A stretch of DNA of 64,000 nucleotides from a virus. The stretch's first letter is position 1. Each line of letters begins with the position of its first letter. Shown one piece after another: positions 16,948 through 25,245 of this stretch. The DNA lies in IMG/VR virus record IMGVR_UViG_3300032893_000010, positions 1 through 64,000 of that record; one strand, written 5' to 3'. A program made the translations under genes and the position numbers. The notes under the pieces are model-generated. The model ran no database searches, was not told the DNA's origin, and saw only the letters and a program-made list of their open reading frames with translations.

Positions 16948-17784
16948 ATGACATACCCTTTGCCTCCTAATGCTCCGCGTAAGATAAGAATCATCAATCC
17001 CGCAAGCAGGTCTTCATATTTCTCGCTGAGCAATAACACTGCTCGCGTCACTGTATCAGCTTACATCGGCACGGTGTTACCTCCAGCGAAACCGCTGATG
17101 AAATCTTCGTGGAATGCGTCAGGAAGAATCAGTGCTCGTCATGTGATACTGTGGGATACCAGGATTTCTGTCGTGAAACAGAAGTCATCTCAGTACAGGG
17201 TTACTGATAGAGTTACTGGTACTAAGAGCGCTTCGTGGGGTGTTAGTGCACGCATAGATAACGTTAAGACTTCAAGATTCAGGGTTTTTGCAAAGGTTCC
17301 CTGGTTCCTCACAGTAAGATTCAGTACCCTGCATTCTGTGGTGGTAAGGAACTGGCATCTTCAGTCCGATTCTCCGAGCAAGATTACTACTGGCATAGTT
17401 CATCCTATTTCTTACGTCCAGCCTTCAGGTATTCTTTTCCCTGACTATGGTTTGTGCAGGCCAGTTGTCTATCCTCTTGATACTCAGGAGTATGCTGGTT
17501 ATGGTCAGATGGTGGCTGGCCCTGGGATCGCATTCAGAGTTGACATCAATCCTAACGGAAGAGTAACATGCCAGAAGCAGGTAAAATTCAATGACCTTGG
17601 ACTGGTGAAGAAAGATCAGACGGCTCAGTGGTCTGTAGTACATCGGGCCTCATTTAGTAACAGGTTTTTGTTCAATGTCTATAATGAGATAACAGATAAA
17701 CTGGGGTCTTCATGGATAGTAGGACAGGCTGTAGCGGGACATATACGTCAGACAGCTCAATCAAGAACGGACTTCTCATACTGA
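16948..17784 (+). CDS. RF.WNV-repeat minor structural protein B
   Basis: 278 residues. Shares VRFSTLHSVV, G-L-C-R-P-V-V-Y-P-L and repeated RI...SSWNASGRISAR units with protein A upstream, showing tandem duplication. All-beta, basic, no signal peptide. It ends in a TGATGA overlap with the connector gene, so expression is coupled to neck assembly genes. Confidence 0.55.
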   Translation: MTYPLPPNAPRKIRIINPASRSSYFSLSNNTARVTVSAYIGTVLPPAKPLMKSSWNASGRISARHVILWDTRISVVKQKSSQYRVTDRVTGTKSASWGVSARIDNVKTSRFRVFAKVPWFLTVRFSTLHSVVVRNWHLQSDSPSKITTGIVHPISYVQPSGILFPDYGLCRPVVYPLDTQEYAGYGQMVAGPGIAFRVDINPNGRVTCQKQVKFNDLGLVKKDQTAQWSVVHRASFSNRFLFNVYNEITDKLGSSWIVGQAVAGHIRQTAQSRTDFSY

Positions 17785-18596
17785 TGAATATGGAAGAAGC
17801 AATTCGCAGGGTAAGGATTGAGATCGGTGATCCTTCGAGGTCTTTCGAGACTCAGACCATAGGTGACGGCATGACCTATGACTATGACCTTCCTAAGCAG
17901 AACATAGATCTTGATGACCTTCAGGTCATGATACAGAACGGGGCGACTTTAACAACTTTGTCTGTGGGGCAGGATTTCAGCATAAATTCACATCAGGGTT
18001 TTCTTCAGTTGACTAATCCTGTTCCTTTCGGAGCTACGCTTATAACTAAGGGCAGAGCCTGGGGCTTGTTCACTGACCATGAGTTACGATCTTACATAAG
18101 AGACGCAGTTTTGCAGCATTGCGAAGGCAGGACCGTAAAAGAGAGGATGAGAACTAACAGAGGTTTCATATCCTACAGGGAAGAGCCTTTGGTTCTTGAG
18201 AATCTTCCGCATATAGAAGAACCTCTTCTGGTAATGCTGGCAACTATCAATGTGCTGTGGACGCTAGCTAACGATGCAGCTACTGATACTGACATATCAA
18301 CTGCTGAAGGTACGTCTGTTAACAGGCTGGGAAGGTATGCTCAGCTTATAGGCCACATAGAAATGCTGACTGAAAGATATCAGGAGTATTGCGGTCAGCT
18401 TAATGTGGGTATGTACAGGATTACTACTCCTAAACTAAGACGTGTATCTAAGACTACAGGTCGTTATGTCCCTGTGTTCGAGGACAGAGAGTACGATGAT
18501 GCTAGATGGCCAGTACGTCAGATACCTCAGATCGATCACAGAGATGAAGACGATTCAGGTATACCTTCTCCTTTGTGGAATTCTCAGGGGTACTAA
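17784..18596 (+). CDS. Head-tail connector (adaptor) protein
   Basis: 270 residues. The start was set at ATG 17784, which overlaps the previous stop. An ATG at 17712 would force a 73-nt overlap in a gene with a clear C-terminus. The sequence begins MNMEEAIRRVRIEIGDP, a typical adaptor opening, with a helical core (ELRSYIRDAVLQHCEGRTV). Adaptors of this kind sit below the portal ring. The assignment rests on the opening, the helical character and the position before the closure protein at 19201. Confidence 0.65.
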   Translation: MNMEEAIRRVRIEIGDPSRSFETQTIGDGMTYDYDLPKQNIDLDDLQVMIQNGATLTTLSVGQDFSINSHQGFLQLTNPVPFGATLITKGRAWGLFTDHELRSYIRDAVLQHCEGRTVKERMRTNRGFISYREEPLVLENLPHIEEPLLVMLATINVLWTLANDAATDTDISTAEGTSVNRLGRYAQLIGHIEMLTERYQEYCGQLNVGMYRITTPKLRRVSKTTGRYVPVFEDREYDDARWPVRQIPQIDHRDEDDSGIPSPLWNSQGY

Positions 18597-18688
18597 TGGC
18601 TAACAGGAATCTTCAGCCTTTGCATTCATCTAATCAGACACCTGATGACAAGGCGTGGACATCTAGAGTTGGAGGTGCATCAGTATGA
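18596..18688 (+). CDS. 30-aa hypothetical peptide
   Basis: A small ORF bridging two genes by overlaps at both ends (TAATG at 18594-18598 and ATGA at 18685-18688). It encodes MANRNLQPLHSSNQTPDDKA followed by ten residues. The N-terminal N-L-Q-P-L recurs in the protein at 19734 (NQNLQPLQF). Coupling by overlaps on both sides supports translation. Function unknown. Confidence 0.45.
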   Translation: MANRNLQPLHSSNQTPDDKAWTSRVGGASV

Positions 18689-18945
18689 TGGCAGTAATGC
18701 ATTTTCTGTGGCTTATATTTGATCTTCCATCTGGTTCTGTATGGAGTAATCTTGTAGCATCTGTACTGTGGGGAACAGCGGCTTACATGATCATGAGAGT
18801 GATGAAGACAAAACTTGTAGATAGTTTAGATGGAACTATAGACAAGAAACTCTCATTTCATCATGAGCAGATAAAGAATCATATGGAGAACAAGATGTCT
18901 GAGTATTTCGGGAGAGAACATGTCGAGACAGAAAAAGAACCCTAA
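18685..18945 (+). CDS. Small membrane protein
   Basis: 86 residues. Residues 3-40 are hydrophobic with one or two membrane-spanning stretches (FLWLIFDLPSG, ASVLWGTAAYMIMRVM), followed by a charged helical tail. It sits in the neck-gene cassette just before two Cys-rich microproteins. It may be a holin-like or membrane-anchored accessory protein; neither is established. Confidence 0.55.
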   Translation: MMAVMHFLWLIFDLPSGSVWSNLVASVLWGTAAYMIMRVMKTKLVDSLDGTIDKKLSFHHEQIKNHMENKMSEYFGREHVETEKEP

Positions 18946-19078
18946 GCCGGATGATCTGAGGCTTTCTTACTCTTGCCGGAAGCGCGGTTGCGATTGCGGA
19001 TGCTTCGCTTGTAATCAAGGATCTGACCATTGCTTCAATCATTACAGGAGCTGCCATGAGGGATGTTCTAATACATGA
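18920..19078 (+). CDS. Cys/His-rich microprotein, family member 1
   Basis: 52 residues, ATG behind GGGAGAG. It overlaps the membrane protein gene by 26 nt and the next microprotein by ATGA. After a basic N-terminus it carries C-x-C-x-C-x2-C (CDCGCFAC), then D-H-C, then SCHEGC. This is the motif shared with six other peptides in the window (19075, 39356, 39460, 47756, 47896, 48030). The conserved Cys and His residues suggest one or two metal-binding sites. I do not recognise the family. Confidence 0.7.
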   Translation: MSRQKKNPKPDDLRLSYSCRKRGCDCGCFACNQGSDHCFNHYRSCHEGCSNT

Positions 19079-19200
19079 ATAATTGCGGGTATCCAGGTAA
19101 GTGCTTCTGCAAGTGCAAAGATTGCAATGAGCCTTTCATTAACCTTCCGTCTCATTGCGGGAATCGCGGCAAAGGCTGCCACTGGTATTGTGAGAAATAG
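19075..19200 (+). CDS. Cys/His-rich microprotein, family member 2
   Basis: 41 residues with the core KCFCKCKDCNE, then SHCGNRGKGCHWYC. The start overlaps the stop of member 1 (ATGA), and the next gene begins directly after its stop. Same spacing logic as member 1, with the two halves separated by about ten residues. Probably metal-binding. Function unknown. Confidence 0.7.
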   Translation: MNNCGYPGKCFCKCKDCNEPFINLPSHCGNRGKGCHWYCEK

Positions 19201-19734
19201 ATGTCAAGATTAGACTGGAAAAACGGCAGATGGACTGCTGATGTAGAGACAGACCAGATATACATGGCCATGAGAGGATGGCGCGATGTGTCTGGTGACT
19301 GGATTGATTACTACAGATTCGATGCTGCATCGACTACGATAAATGATATATACGATGAAGCTGTAAGCCCGGGTCGTGTATTCGGTTCACCAGTCAGGAT
19401 ACCAGTTCTTCATGTCACAGTAATTCCCGGCGATAATCAGAATACTGAATATGGTTTCTATTTCAATGACACTCTTGTTATCATCTGCGCTTTCGATCAG
19501 TTCACCATGACTGGCATGGATTATGCTGATGTCCTTCAGGGTAACTACCTTAAGGACAGGGTTTACTATAACCAGAAAATATTCAGGACTCTTTCTATGA
19601 CACCGGCAGGTAAGATACAGCAGCGACCTACCATGATAAGAATAGAATGCACTCAGCTTAAGCCTGACGAGCTTGTTGAGGATTCTCAGTACTTGCCTTG
19701 GTCACAGCAAATTAACCCAGGAACTACACCATAA
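19201..19734 (+). CDS. Head closure/tail completion-type neck protein
   Basis: 177 residues. Contains RFDAASTTINDIYDEAVSPG near residue 40 and a beta-rich core with GKIQQRPTMIRIECTQLKPD, a pattern of neck proteins that cap the filled head. It sits between the connector (17784) and tail terminator candidate (21285). The role is inferred from position, size and the aspartate-rich N-terminal strand. Confidence 0.6.
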   Translation: MSRLDWKNGRWTADVETDQIYMAMRGWRDVSGDWIDYYRFDAASTTINDIYDEAVSPGRVFGSPVRIPVLHVTVIPGDNQNTEYGFYFNDTLVIICAFDQFTMTGMDYADVLQGNYLKDRVYYNQKIFRTLSMTPAGKIQQRPTMIRIECTQLKPDELVEDSQYLPWSQQINPGTTP

Positions 19735-20078
19735 TGAATCAAAATCTTCAGCCACTACAATTTTCTGAACTATATCATGCTACTAGAGCAAGCAGACTAG
19801 ACTCCATTAAAGAAACTGGACTGACAGCAAGTGAGTACTCTTCTGCTAATCCTGTTCTAACGTCAGATCACTCGTTGGCTACAATGTACGCTCGTGGCAA
19901 CATGATAAATGGTGGCGAGACTCCTGGTATAGTCACGGTTCGCGTCCCATCTGATAAAACATCTGAGTATCTTCATGAAGATTCAACAGCTCATAAATCT
20001 CATGGAAACTCAGCTTTCGGTATAAAGAAACCGCTGCCATCACATATGATCCATTCAGTAGAAACTCTAGAAGATTAA
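19734..20078 (+). CDS. ADP-ribosyltransferase-like protein
   Basis: 114 residues. The pattern L-Y-H-A-T-R-x5-L-D-S-I-K-E-T-G-L, then VLTSDHSLATMYARGN and GIVTVRVP, matches small ART/PARP-like folds found in phages and toxins (H-x-T strand, STD-like element, A-x-x-Y-A). If active it would transfer ADP-ribose from NAD+ to a host or virion target. The third catalytic position (Glu) is not certain. It overlaps the neck gene upstream. It could also be an inactive structural ART fold. Confidence 0.5.
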   Translation: MNQNLQPLQFSELYHATRASRLDSIKETGLTASEYSSANPVLTSDHSLATMYARGNMINGGETPGIVTVRVPSDKTSEYLHEDSTAHKSHGNSAFGIKKPLPSHMIHSVETLED

Positions 20079-20087
20079 GGACCCTAA

Positions 20088-21206
20088 ATGCCAACATTGC
20101 CAGTGGACGGACAAACAGGATGGGGAGACACTCTTAACGCTTATCTCAACGCCTTAGACTCAGAAGCTAACACTACGCAGACTAACCTCTCAAATCACGC
20201 TGGTAATACTCCTGCTGATCCTCACGGTGACAGGGCTTACGCTCAGTCATTAGTTAACCCTATTATCAACGGGGTTAACCAGGCTAACGGGTTCGTGCAG
20301 CTTAACTCATCAGGGCTTATCCCTTCGAATCTAATCTCAGGTAGTGGTTCTGGTGGCGGCTCATCCATCACGGGCGGCATGTACACTGGAGTATTTGACG
20401 CTGTTGCCACTTACGGTGCTGTAACAAATAACGGTGCAGATCAATCGTCAGCCATACAGTCTGCGCTTAATGCTGCCTCTTCGGCAGGAGGCGGAATCGT
20501 ATGGCTAGGTCCGGGTACTTACTCGCTGTCTAATTATATTGTGATGCCTAGTAATACATGGCTGATGATGAGCAAGGGAGCCGTTCTGTCCAGGATTCCT
20601 GGAAGTCCTAACCCTAAATACTTGATAACGAACGTTCAATTCGGTACTTCTAATACTCCTGCTACTAACATAAAGATAAGCGGTGGCAGGCTAGATGCTG
20701 TGGGAGCTAATTCCATGTCGTCTCAGTGCACGCCGTTGTTCCTCATACAGTCCAATCAGAATGTAATAGAGGATATCTATTTTAATAATGTGTTCAATAA
20801 TCCTGCTGTTGAGATAAACGGATGCGTGGATACTAAGATCAGCAGTTGTTACTTCGATGGCACTGGGTCTAATAACTTTTTCAGTCAGCCTTCGGTACCG
20901 GCAGTAAGAATTAATTCTTCAGTTACATCTACGACTCCTACTGGACTCGGCAACTTCGTGTACAACAACACTGTTACTAACAATTGCCGCCTGACAGATT
21001 CATCTACTAAGACTCTGTCAACTACTTACGGGTGCTATGGTGCTTTAATAGGAAGTGATAAGACTTCTTCGTATCACAGCGATCATATTTTCGTTACTAA
21101 CTGTGCCACAGAATATGCTAGCACTCTGGGCAGTGCCGTGTATGCGAATAGTCAGTGGACATATTCCGTTAATGCGAATAACCTGTTCTATGAGTCAGCG
21201 CCTTAA
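20088..21206 (+). CDS. Tailspike with pectate-lyase-like beta-helix
   Basis: 372 residues. The N-terminal ~100 residues contain TGWGDTLNAYLNALDSEAN, typical of actinophage fibre N-termini. From about residue 105, FDAVATYGAVTNNGADQSSA and a GGIVWLGPGTYSLSNYI segment begin a right-handed beta-helix of the pectate lyase 3 type. Such spikes often degrade surface polysaccharide. Catalytic residues cannot be picked by eye. It lies within the neck cassette, away from the main fibre block. Confidence 0.75.
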   Translation: MPTLPVDGQTGWGDTLNAYLNALDSEANTTQTNLSNHAGNTPADPHGDRAYAQSLVNPIINGVNQANGFVQLNSSGLIPSNLISGSGSGGGSSITGGMYTGVFDAVATYGAVTNNGADQSSAIQSALNAASSAGGGIVWLGPGTYSLSNYIVMPSNTWLMMSKGAVLSRIPGSPNPKYLITNVQFGTSNTPATNIKISGGRLDAVGANSMSSQCTPLFLIQSNQNVIEDIYFNNVFNNPAVEINGCVDTKISSCYFDGTGSNNFFSQPSVPAVRINSSVTSTTPTGLGNFVYNNTVTNNCRLTDSSTKTLSTTYGCYGALIGSDKTSSYHSDHIFVTNCATEYASTLGSAVYANSQWTYSVNANNLFYESAP

Positions 21207-21284
21207 TGATATACTAGTCCTGTAAGTATTCCATGCGAGAGCTTACGTACCATCGCCTTATACCTGTTCAGACTGGAGTTTGCT
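21207..21284 (+). promoter_or_regulatory. Intergenic spacer with possible -10 element
   Basis: A 78-nt gap, the longest between 16.2 and 38.6 kb. It has TATACT near 21212 and a weak GTAAG/CTTAC inverted repeat but no good -35 hexamer. A promoter for the tail genes is possible, not demonstrated. Confidence 0.25.
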
Positions 21285-22007
21285 ATGCCCTGGCTTCTCA
21301 ACGAAGATGCGGCGCTCAAGAAAAAGCTGCAAGGTCTACAGGTATTTGATGCGGATGCACCAGGAGGAAGAAAGGTTCCTGTCAGATTCAGGATGCCAGA
21401 AGTAGAACCGGCTGATGTATCTTATCCTATTATCATCATCGAACACGACGGCTGGTTTCCTGCTAATGAGAGAGAGCATAGAGGATATGTGAAGTATCCT
21501 TATGCTCCTGAGGGTTATGCTCCATGGTGGGATGACACAGGACCGGCAACTACAGTATATGACCCTAACGACGGTCCTTACTGGGGTTTCATTCCCATTC
21601 CTTACAATCTTGATTACACTATTTCTGTGCTGGCCAGATTCCAGACTGACCACATGATGCCCTTGATTTCCAAGTTGGCATCTTATGACAGGCTTCATCC
21701 GAAGTTCGGCTTCTTAGACGTTCCTCAGGATGGGACTAAGAGGACCATGCAGCTTCTTGGCGGCCCTGCTCCTATCGACATGTACGATGATAACGGCAAA
21801 AGGGTATTCAGGACAATATATAAGGTAAGAGTGTTCTCTGAGCTTGTAGAAGAAGTTGTTCAGTATGCTCTCGCTAAGCAGATTAACTTGGACGTGAGCG
21901 TCTATCAAGATTTATCAGACATTACAGAGGCAGAGTTGACTGAGGCTAGAGGTTTGCTCTCCGTTGGTACTGCTGCTGCGTGGAATGTCGCACAACCACT
22001 AATATAA
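21285..22007 (+). CDS. Tail terminator/neck protein candidate
   Basis: 240 residues, directly upstream of the sheath gene. Mixed alpha/beta with LDYTISVLARFQTDHMMPLI and RTIYKVRVFSELVEEVVQYA, patterns of proteins that cap the tail tube and sheath at the head-proximal end. The position before sheath and tube supports this. No enzymatic motif. Confidence 0.6.
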   Translation: MPWLLNEDAALKKKLQGLQVFDADAPGGRKVPVRFRMPEVEPADVSYPIIIIEHDGWFPANEREHRGYVKYPYAPEGYAPWWDDTGPATTVYDPNDGPYWGFIPIPYNLDYTISVLARFQTDHMMPLISKLASYDRLHPKFGFLDVPQDGTKRTMQLLGGPAPIDMYDDNGKRVFRTIYKVRVFSELVEEVVQYALAKQINLDVSVYQDLSDITEAELTEARGLLSVGTAAAWNVAQPLI

Positions 22008-22017
22008 CGGAGAAACA

Positions 22018-23580
22018 ATGGCAACAATACCCGAGAGCCCAGGCGTATATATTACTGAGTCTCTTACTCCGCTAACTAACAATAATATTCCTGGTGAGGC
22101 TATAGGAGTAATAGCTGCTGCTTACAATCAGGGACCAGATGTTCCTACTATGGTAACTAGCTGGAATCAGTATGTACAGAAGTACGGCACTTTCCAGCAG
22201 GCGTCTCCTAATACATCACTTCACTATGCCGTGTATCAGTTCTTCAACAACGGAGGATCACGGTTAATCGTTCTCGCTGTTCCTAATACCGATGCAGTAA
22301 CAGCCACATTGACATTGCAGGATATAAATACTCCTGCTGATAATGTGATGACTGTATCTGCTATTTCTCCGGGAGCATGGGCTAATTCGATTTACGTGGC
22401 CATAACATCAGCGGGAAACACAGGAAGATTTAATGTTCAGATTTACAGCGGAGGAACTTCCTCATCTAATCTAGTAGAGAACTTCATTGATCTCTCGATA
22501 AATCCTGCTGATCCCAGGAATGTAAGCAAGATACTTAACTCGCCTACTTATGGTTCCAATTACATAAATGTGACTGTATCAATTCCTGGTACTTATACTG
22601 CCGGGATTAATGATCCCGCTCTGATAAGTGCTACTCCTCTGACAGGAGGAAGCAACGGAGTGACGGCACCTAATCTTGGAACTGCGATTCCTCTTCAGCT
22701 TGATAAGCTTCAAGGTACTATACTTAACGTTAACGTCCCAGGGCTTGACAACTCCACAACCCTGAACACTCTCATCTCTTGGGCAATAGGAAGAGGGGAT
22801 GTCATGTTCGTAATTGACGGTCCTCCTCCTTCATTCCCTGAAACATCAGCTCAGGTAGTGCAGAACTATCTTAACCTGATAACTGGTGGTACACCGATTA
22901 ATAACTCAACGTACGCCGCTTTGTATGCTCCCTGGATTCAGATTATCGACCCGGCTTCGTCAATTCCCGGTGCTTCAGTTTGGGTTCCGCCAGGCGGTGC
23001 TGTTCTAGGAGCCTGGAGTGCTACAGATAATCAGGTTGGCGTGTGGCAGACTGCGGCTGGCGTCAGGTATGGCAAGATAAAGCTGGTTAACATAGAAGCA
23101 TTGTTCACATCATCAGACTTGGATACTCTTAACGTCAACAATATCAATGCTATAAGGTTCGTTCCTAACTATTATCCTGCGATCATGGGCGGAAGAACCC
23201 TTGAGCAGGGCTACCCAGATAGGTATGTGGCTGTAAGAAGAATGCTCATGAAACTTGAGCATGACTTTACTTACCTGCTTCAGCCAGCGCTGTTCGAGCC
23301 TAACGATGCACAGCTATGGTTGCAGATAACTCAGATCCTGACAAATTACCTGACTCAGTTAATGCAGCAAGGTGCCCTGGGTGGTACTACTCCCGACACA
23401 GCATTCCAGGTTATCTGCGACAGCTCTAATAACACGCCTGCTACAGCGCAGGCAGGTATAGTAAATGTAGCTGTAGCTGTAGCTTTGCTGAGCCCGGCAG
23501 AATTCATCTTGATTAACATAAGCCAGTTCCAGAACACCGGGCAGACAACAATAACAACTTCACCAACGGCAGGGAGCTAA
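22018..23580 (+). CDS. Contractile tail sheath protein
   Basis: 520 residues, ATG with ACGGAGAAAC upstream. It opens with PESPGVYITESLTPLTNNNI, the standard sheath N-terminus. It contains SWAIGRGDVMFVIDGPPPSF and a conserved C-terminal domain with IRFVPNYYPAIMGGRTLEQG. It is followed 2 nt later by the tube gene. Sheath subunits contract to drive the tube into the host. This gene fixes the virion as a myovirus. Confidence 0.93.
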   Translation: MATIPESPGVYITESLTPLTNNNIPGEAIGVIAAAYNQGPDVPTMVTSWNQYVQKYGTFQQASPNTSLHYAVYQFFNNGGSRLIVLAVPNTDAVTATLTLQDINTPADNVMTVSAISPGAWANSIYVAITSAGNTGRFNVQIYSGGTSSSNLVENFIDLSINPADPRNVSKILNSPTYGSNYINVTVSIPGTYTAGINDPALISATPLTGGSNGVTAPNLGTAIPLQLDKLQGTILNVNVPGLDNSTTLNTLISWAIGRGDVMFVIDGPPPSFPETSAQVVQNYLNLITGGTPINNSTYAALYAPWIQIIDPASSIPGASVWVPPGGAVLGAWSATDNQVGVWQTAAGVRYGKIKLVNIEALFTSSDLDTLNVNNINAIRFVPNYYPAIMGGRTLEQGYPDRYVAVRRMLMKLEHDFTYLLQPALFEPNDAQLWLQITQILTNYLTQLMQQGALGGTTPDTAFQVICDSSNNTPATAQAGIVNVAVAVALLSPAEFILINISQFQNTGQTTITTSPTAGS

Positions 23581-23582
23581 CA

Positions 23583-24155
23583 ATGCCGGTACAGCAGAAG
23601 TCATCTATAGCTCACTTAGCTACTGATCCTCTACGTAATTTCAAGTTCCTGGTAACATTGCAGCCGCCTAACGGAAAATCGCTGCCGTTAGGATTCATGT
23701 CTGTTTCAGGACTTAACATGACTGTAGATGTCATAGCATATCGTGAGGGTGGCTATAATACGACAACGCAGAAAATGCCGGGACAGGCAGATTTCTCTCC
23801 TATAACATTGTCAAGGGGAGTGGCTGTAGGAACTCCTGTAGATTACCATTGGATGCAGCAGCTATTCACGGTAATGCAGGGAACAGGAACAGCAGGAGAT
23901 GGTAATAATTTCAGGTGGAGTGTCCTGATTCAGATCCTAGATCATCCTGTTACTACAGCGACAGTGGCAGTAAAGGCAGCGTTCCAGATTTACAACGCAT
24001 GGCCGACATCTATTGCCTATTCAGACCTTGATGCAGGCGCCAACCAGCTATTCATAACACAGCTAGTATTAGCTCATGAAGGATTCGACTATTCGCTTGC
24101 CACATCTATAGGAAATTCCGACGCACCGAACTTCCCGGCGACCCCAAGCAGCTAA
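23583..24155 (+). CDS. Tail tube protein
   Basis: 190 residues. Opens AHLATDPLRNFKFLV and includes LPLGFMSVSGLNMTVDVIAY and PGQADFSPITLSRGV, the conserved pattern of T4 gp19/phage tail tube proteins. Directly follows the sheath gene. Polymerises as stacked hexamers to form the inner tube. Confidence 0.92.
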   Translation: MPVQQKSSIAHLATDPLRNFKFLVTLQPPNGKSLPLGFMSVSGLNMTVDVIAYREGGYNTTTQKMPGQADFSPITLSRGVAVGTPVDYHWMQQLFTVMQGTGTAGDGNNFRWSVLIQILDHPVTTATVAVKAAFQIYNAWPTSIAYSDLDAGANQLFITQLVLAHEGFDYSLATSIGNSDAPNFPATPSS

Positions 24156-24173
24156 TTTTAACAGGAAGAATAA

Positions 24174-25070
24174 ATGGCTAACACAAGAACCACTAAAAGA
24201 CCAGTATCAGGTACAGGAAATGACTGGATTAATCCTATGGATAACCCTGACAGGGCTAACGCTGAGATAGCAGCGGTCCTGAATCAGGCATCCTCATCAG
24301 ACATGCCTGTTATAAGCTTCCCGGCAGATGACATAGTTAATTTGCCGGGGGGCATTGTAAGAAAAGACACCATAATAAGGACAGCACAGGTCAGGGAACT
24401 GACAGGAGCAGATGAGGAAGCTCTCGCAAGGGCGAGTCAGTCTATGAATCCTTTTGTTTTCATAGACAGGCTTCTCAAATGCGGGGTTACCAGGATAGGC
24501 GATGAACCTTCAACGGAAACAGAGAAGCTTCTGAGTCATATGCTTATCGGAGATCGTGAAGCTCTGATACTAGGAATCAGGCAGGCTACTTACGGGGATA
24601 AATTAGAAGTCCCGGAGTGGGCTTGCACTAATTGCGGAGTAAAATCTGATCTTGAGATGGAGATATCAGATATACCAGTGGTGAAGCTGATTGATCCTGC
24701 TAACGAGATATCATTCAGGGTTCCTCTCAGGAAGGGAGGGTTCGCTCAGGTTAATCTGGCTACGGGAGTAGACCAGCTTGCCACGTTTGAGAAGCCTGAA
24801 CTTACGCAAGCTCAGAGGGAGACTATTCTTATATCTAGATGTGTGAGTACTATAACAGACAGTCAGGGCATGGAACATTCCATGGCCGGCTTTCCGTCTC
24901 TATCTAGGGATATGAGCATACCAGACAGGCACGCTATTCTCAATGCTCTCAGGGACAGGCAGCCAGGACCGAAGTATGATCAGGTGAAGTATACGTGCGA
25001 TTCTTGTAATGAGGATGTCACTGTGACAGTGACGATAGGTAACTTGTTTCTCGACTTCGGATGGGTCTAA
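24174..25070 (+). CDS. Tail assembly chaperone, upstream frame
   Basis: 298 residues, between tube and tape measure, which is the standard site of the G/GT-type chaperone. Contains RELTGADEEALARASQS, GDREALILGIRQATYGD and a zinc-binding-like CTNCGVKSD ... CDSCNEDV pair, as in contractile-tail chaperones related to T4 gp26/baseplate assembly proteins. It ends FLDFGWV. The downstream frame (25066-25245) continues naturally if the ribosome shifts +1. Confidence 0.75.
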   Translation: MANTRTTKRPVSGTGNDWINPMDNPDRANAEIAAVLNQASSSDMPVISFPADDIVNLPGGIVRKDTIIRTAQVRELTGADEEALARASQSMNPFVFIDRLLKCGVTRIGDEPSTETEKLLSHMLIGDREALILGIRQATYGDKLEVPEWACTNCGVKSDLEMEISDIPVVKLIDPANEISFRVPLRKGGFAQVNLATGVDQLATFEKPELTQAQRETILISRCVSTITDSQGMEHSMAGFPSLSRDMSIPDRHAILNALRDRQPGPKYDQVKYTCDSCNEDVTVTVTIGNLFLDFGWV

Positions 25071-25245
25071 CGGCATAAATTACGCTGAGATGTATTACCA
25101 GGTTGAAAGCCTGGTAGATCATTACGGATGGACTGTAGGTTATGCTAAATCCCTGAGCGTGAGAGAAAGAAAACACTGGTACAGGAGAGTTCAGGTAAAG
25201 AAAGAGAGATTGAGGTCTAATGACAACTCCAGCGCCACCAGGTAA
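25066..25245 (+). CDS. Tail assembly chaperone, frameshift extension
   Basis: Frame +1 relative to the upstream chaperone, open from about 25040 to the stop at 25243-25245. It encodes NGINYAEMYYQVESLVDHYG then WTVGYAKSLSVRERKHWYRR, the typical C-terminal domain of fused tail assembly chaperones. ATG 25090 has no good ribosome binding site. A TTT-C at 25050-25053 would allow a Phe tRNA to re-pair after +1 slippage. It overlaps the tape measure gene by 26 nt. Reinitiation at 25090 or an indel are alternatives. Confidence 0.7.
   Translation, partial: SNGINYAEMYYQVESLVDHYGWTVGYAKSLSVRERKHWYRRVQVKKERLRSNDNSSATR

Noticed and set aside
17712-17783. Earlier start for the connector gene
   Set aside because: Would overlap the previous gene by 73 nt; ATG 17784 forms a normal TGATGA junction and gives a typical connector N-terminus.
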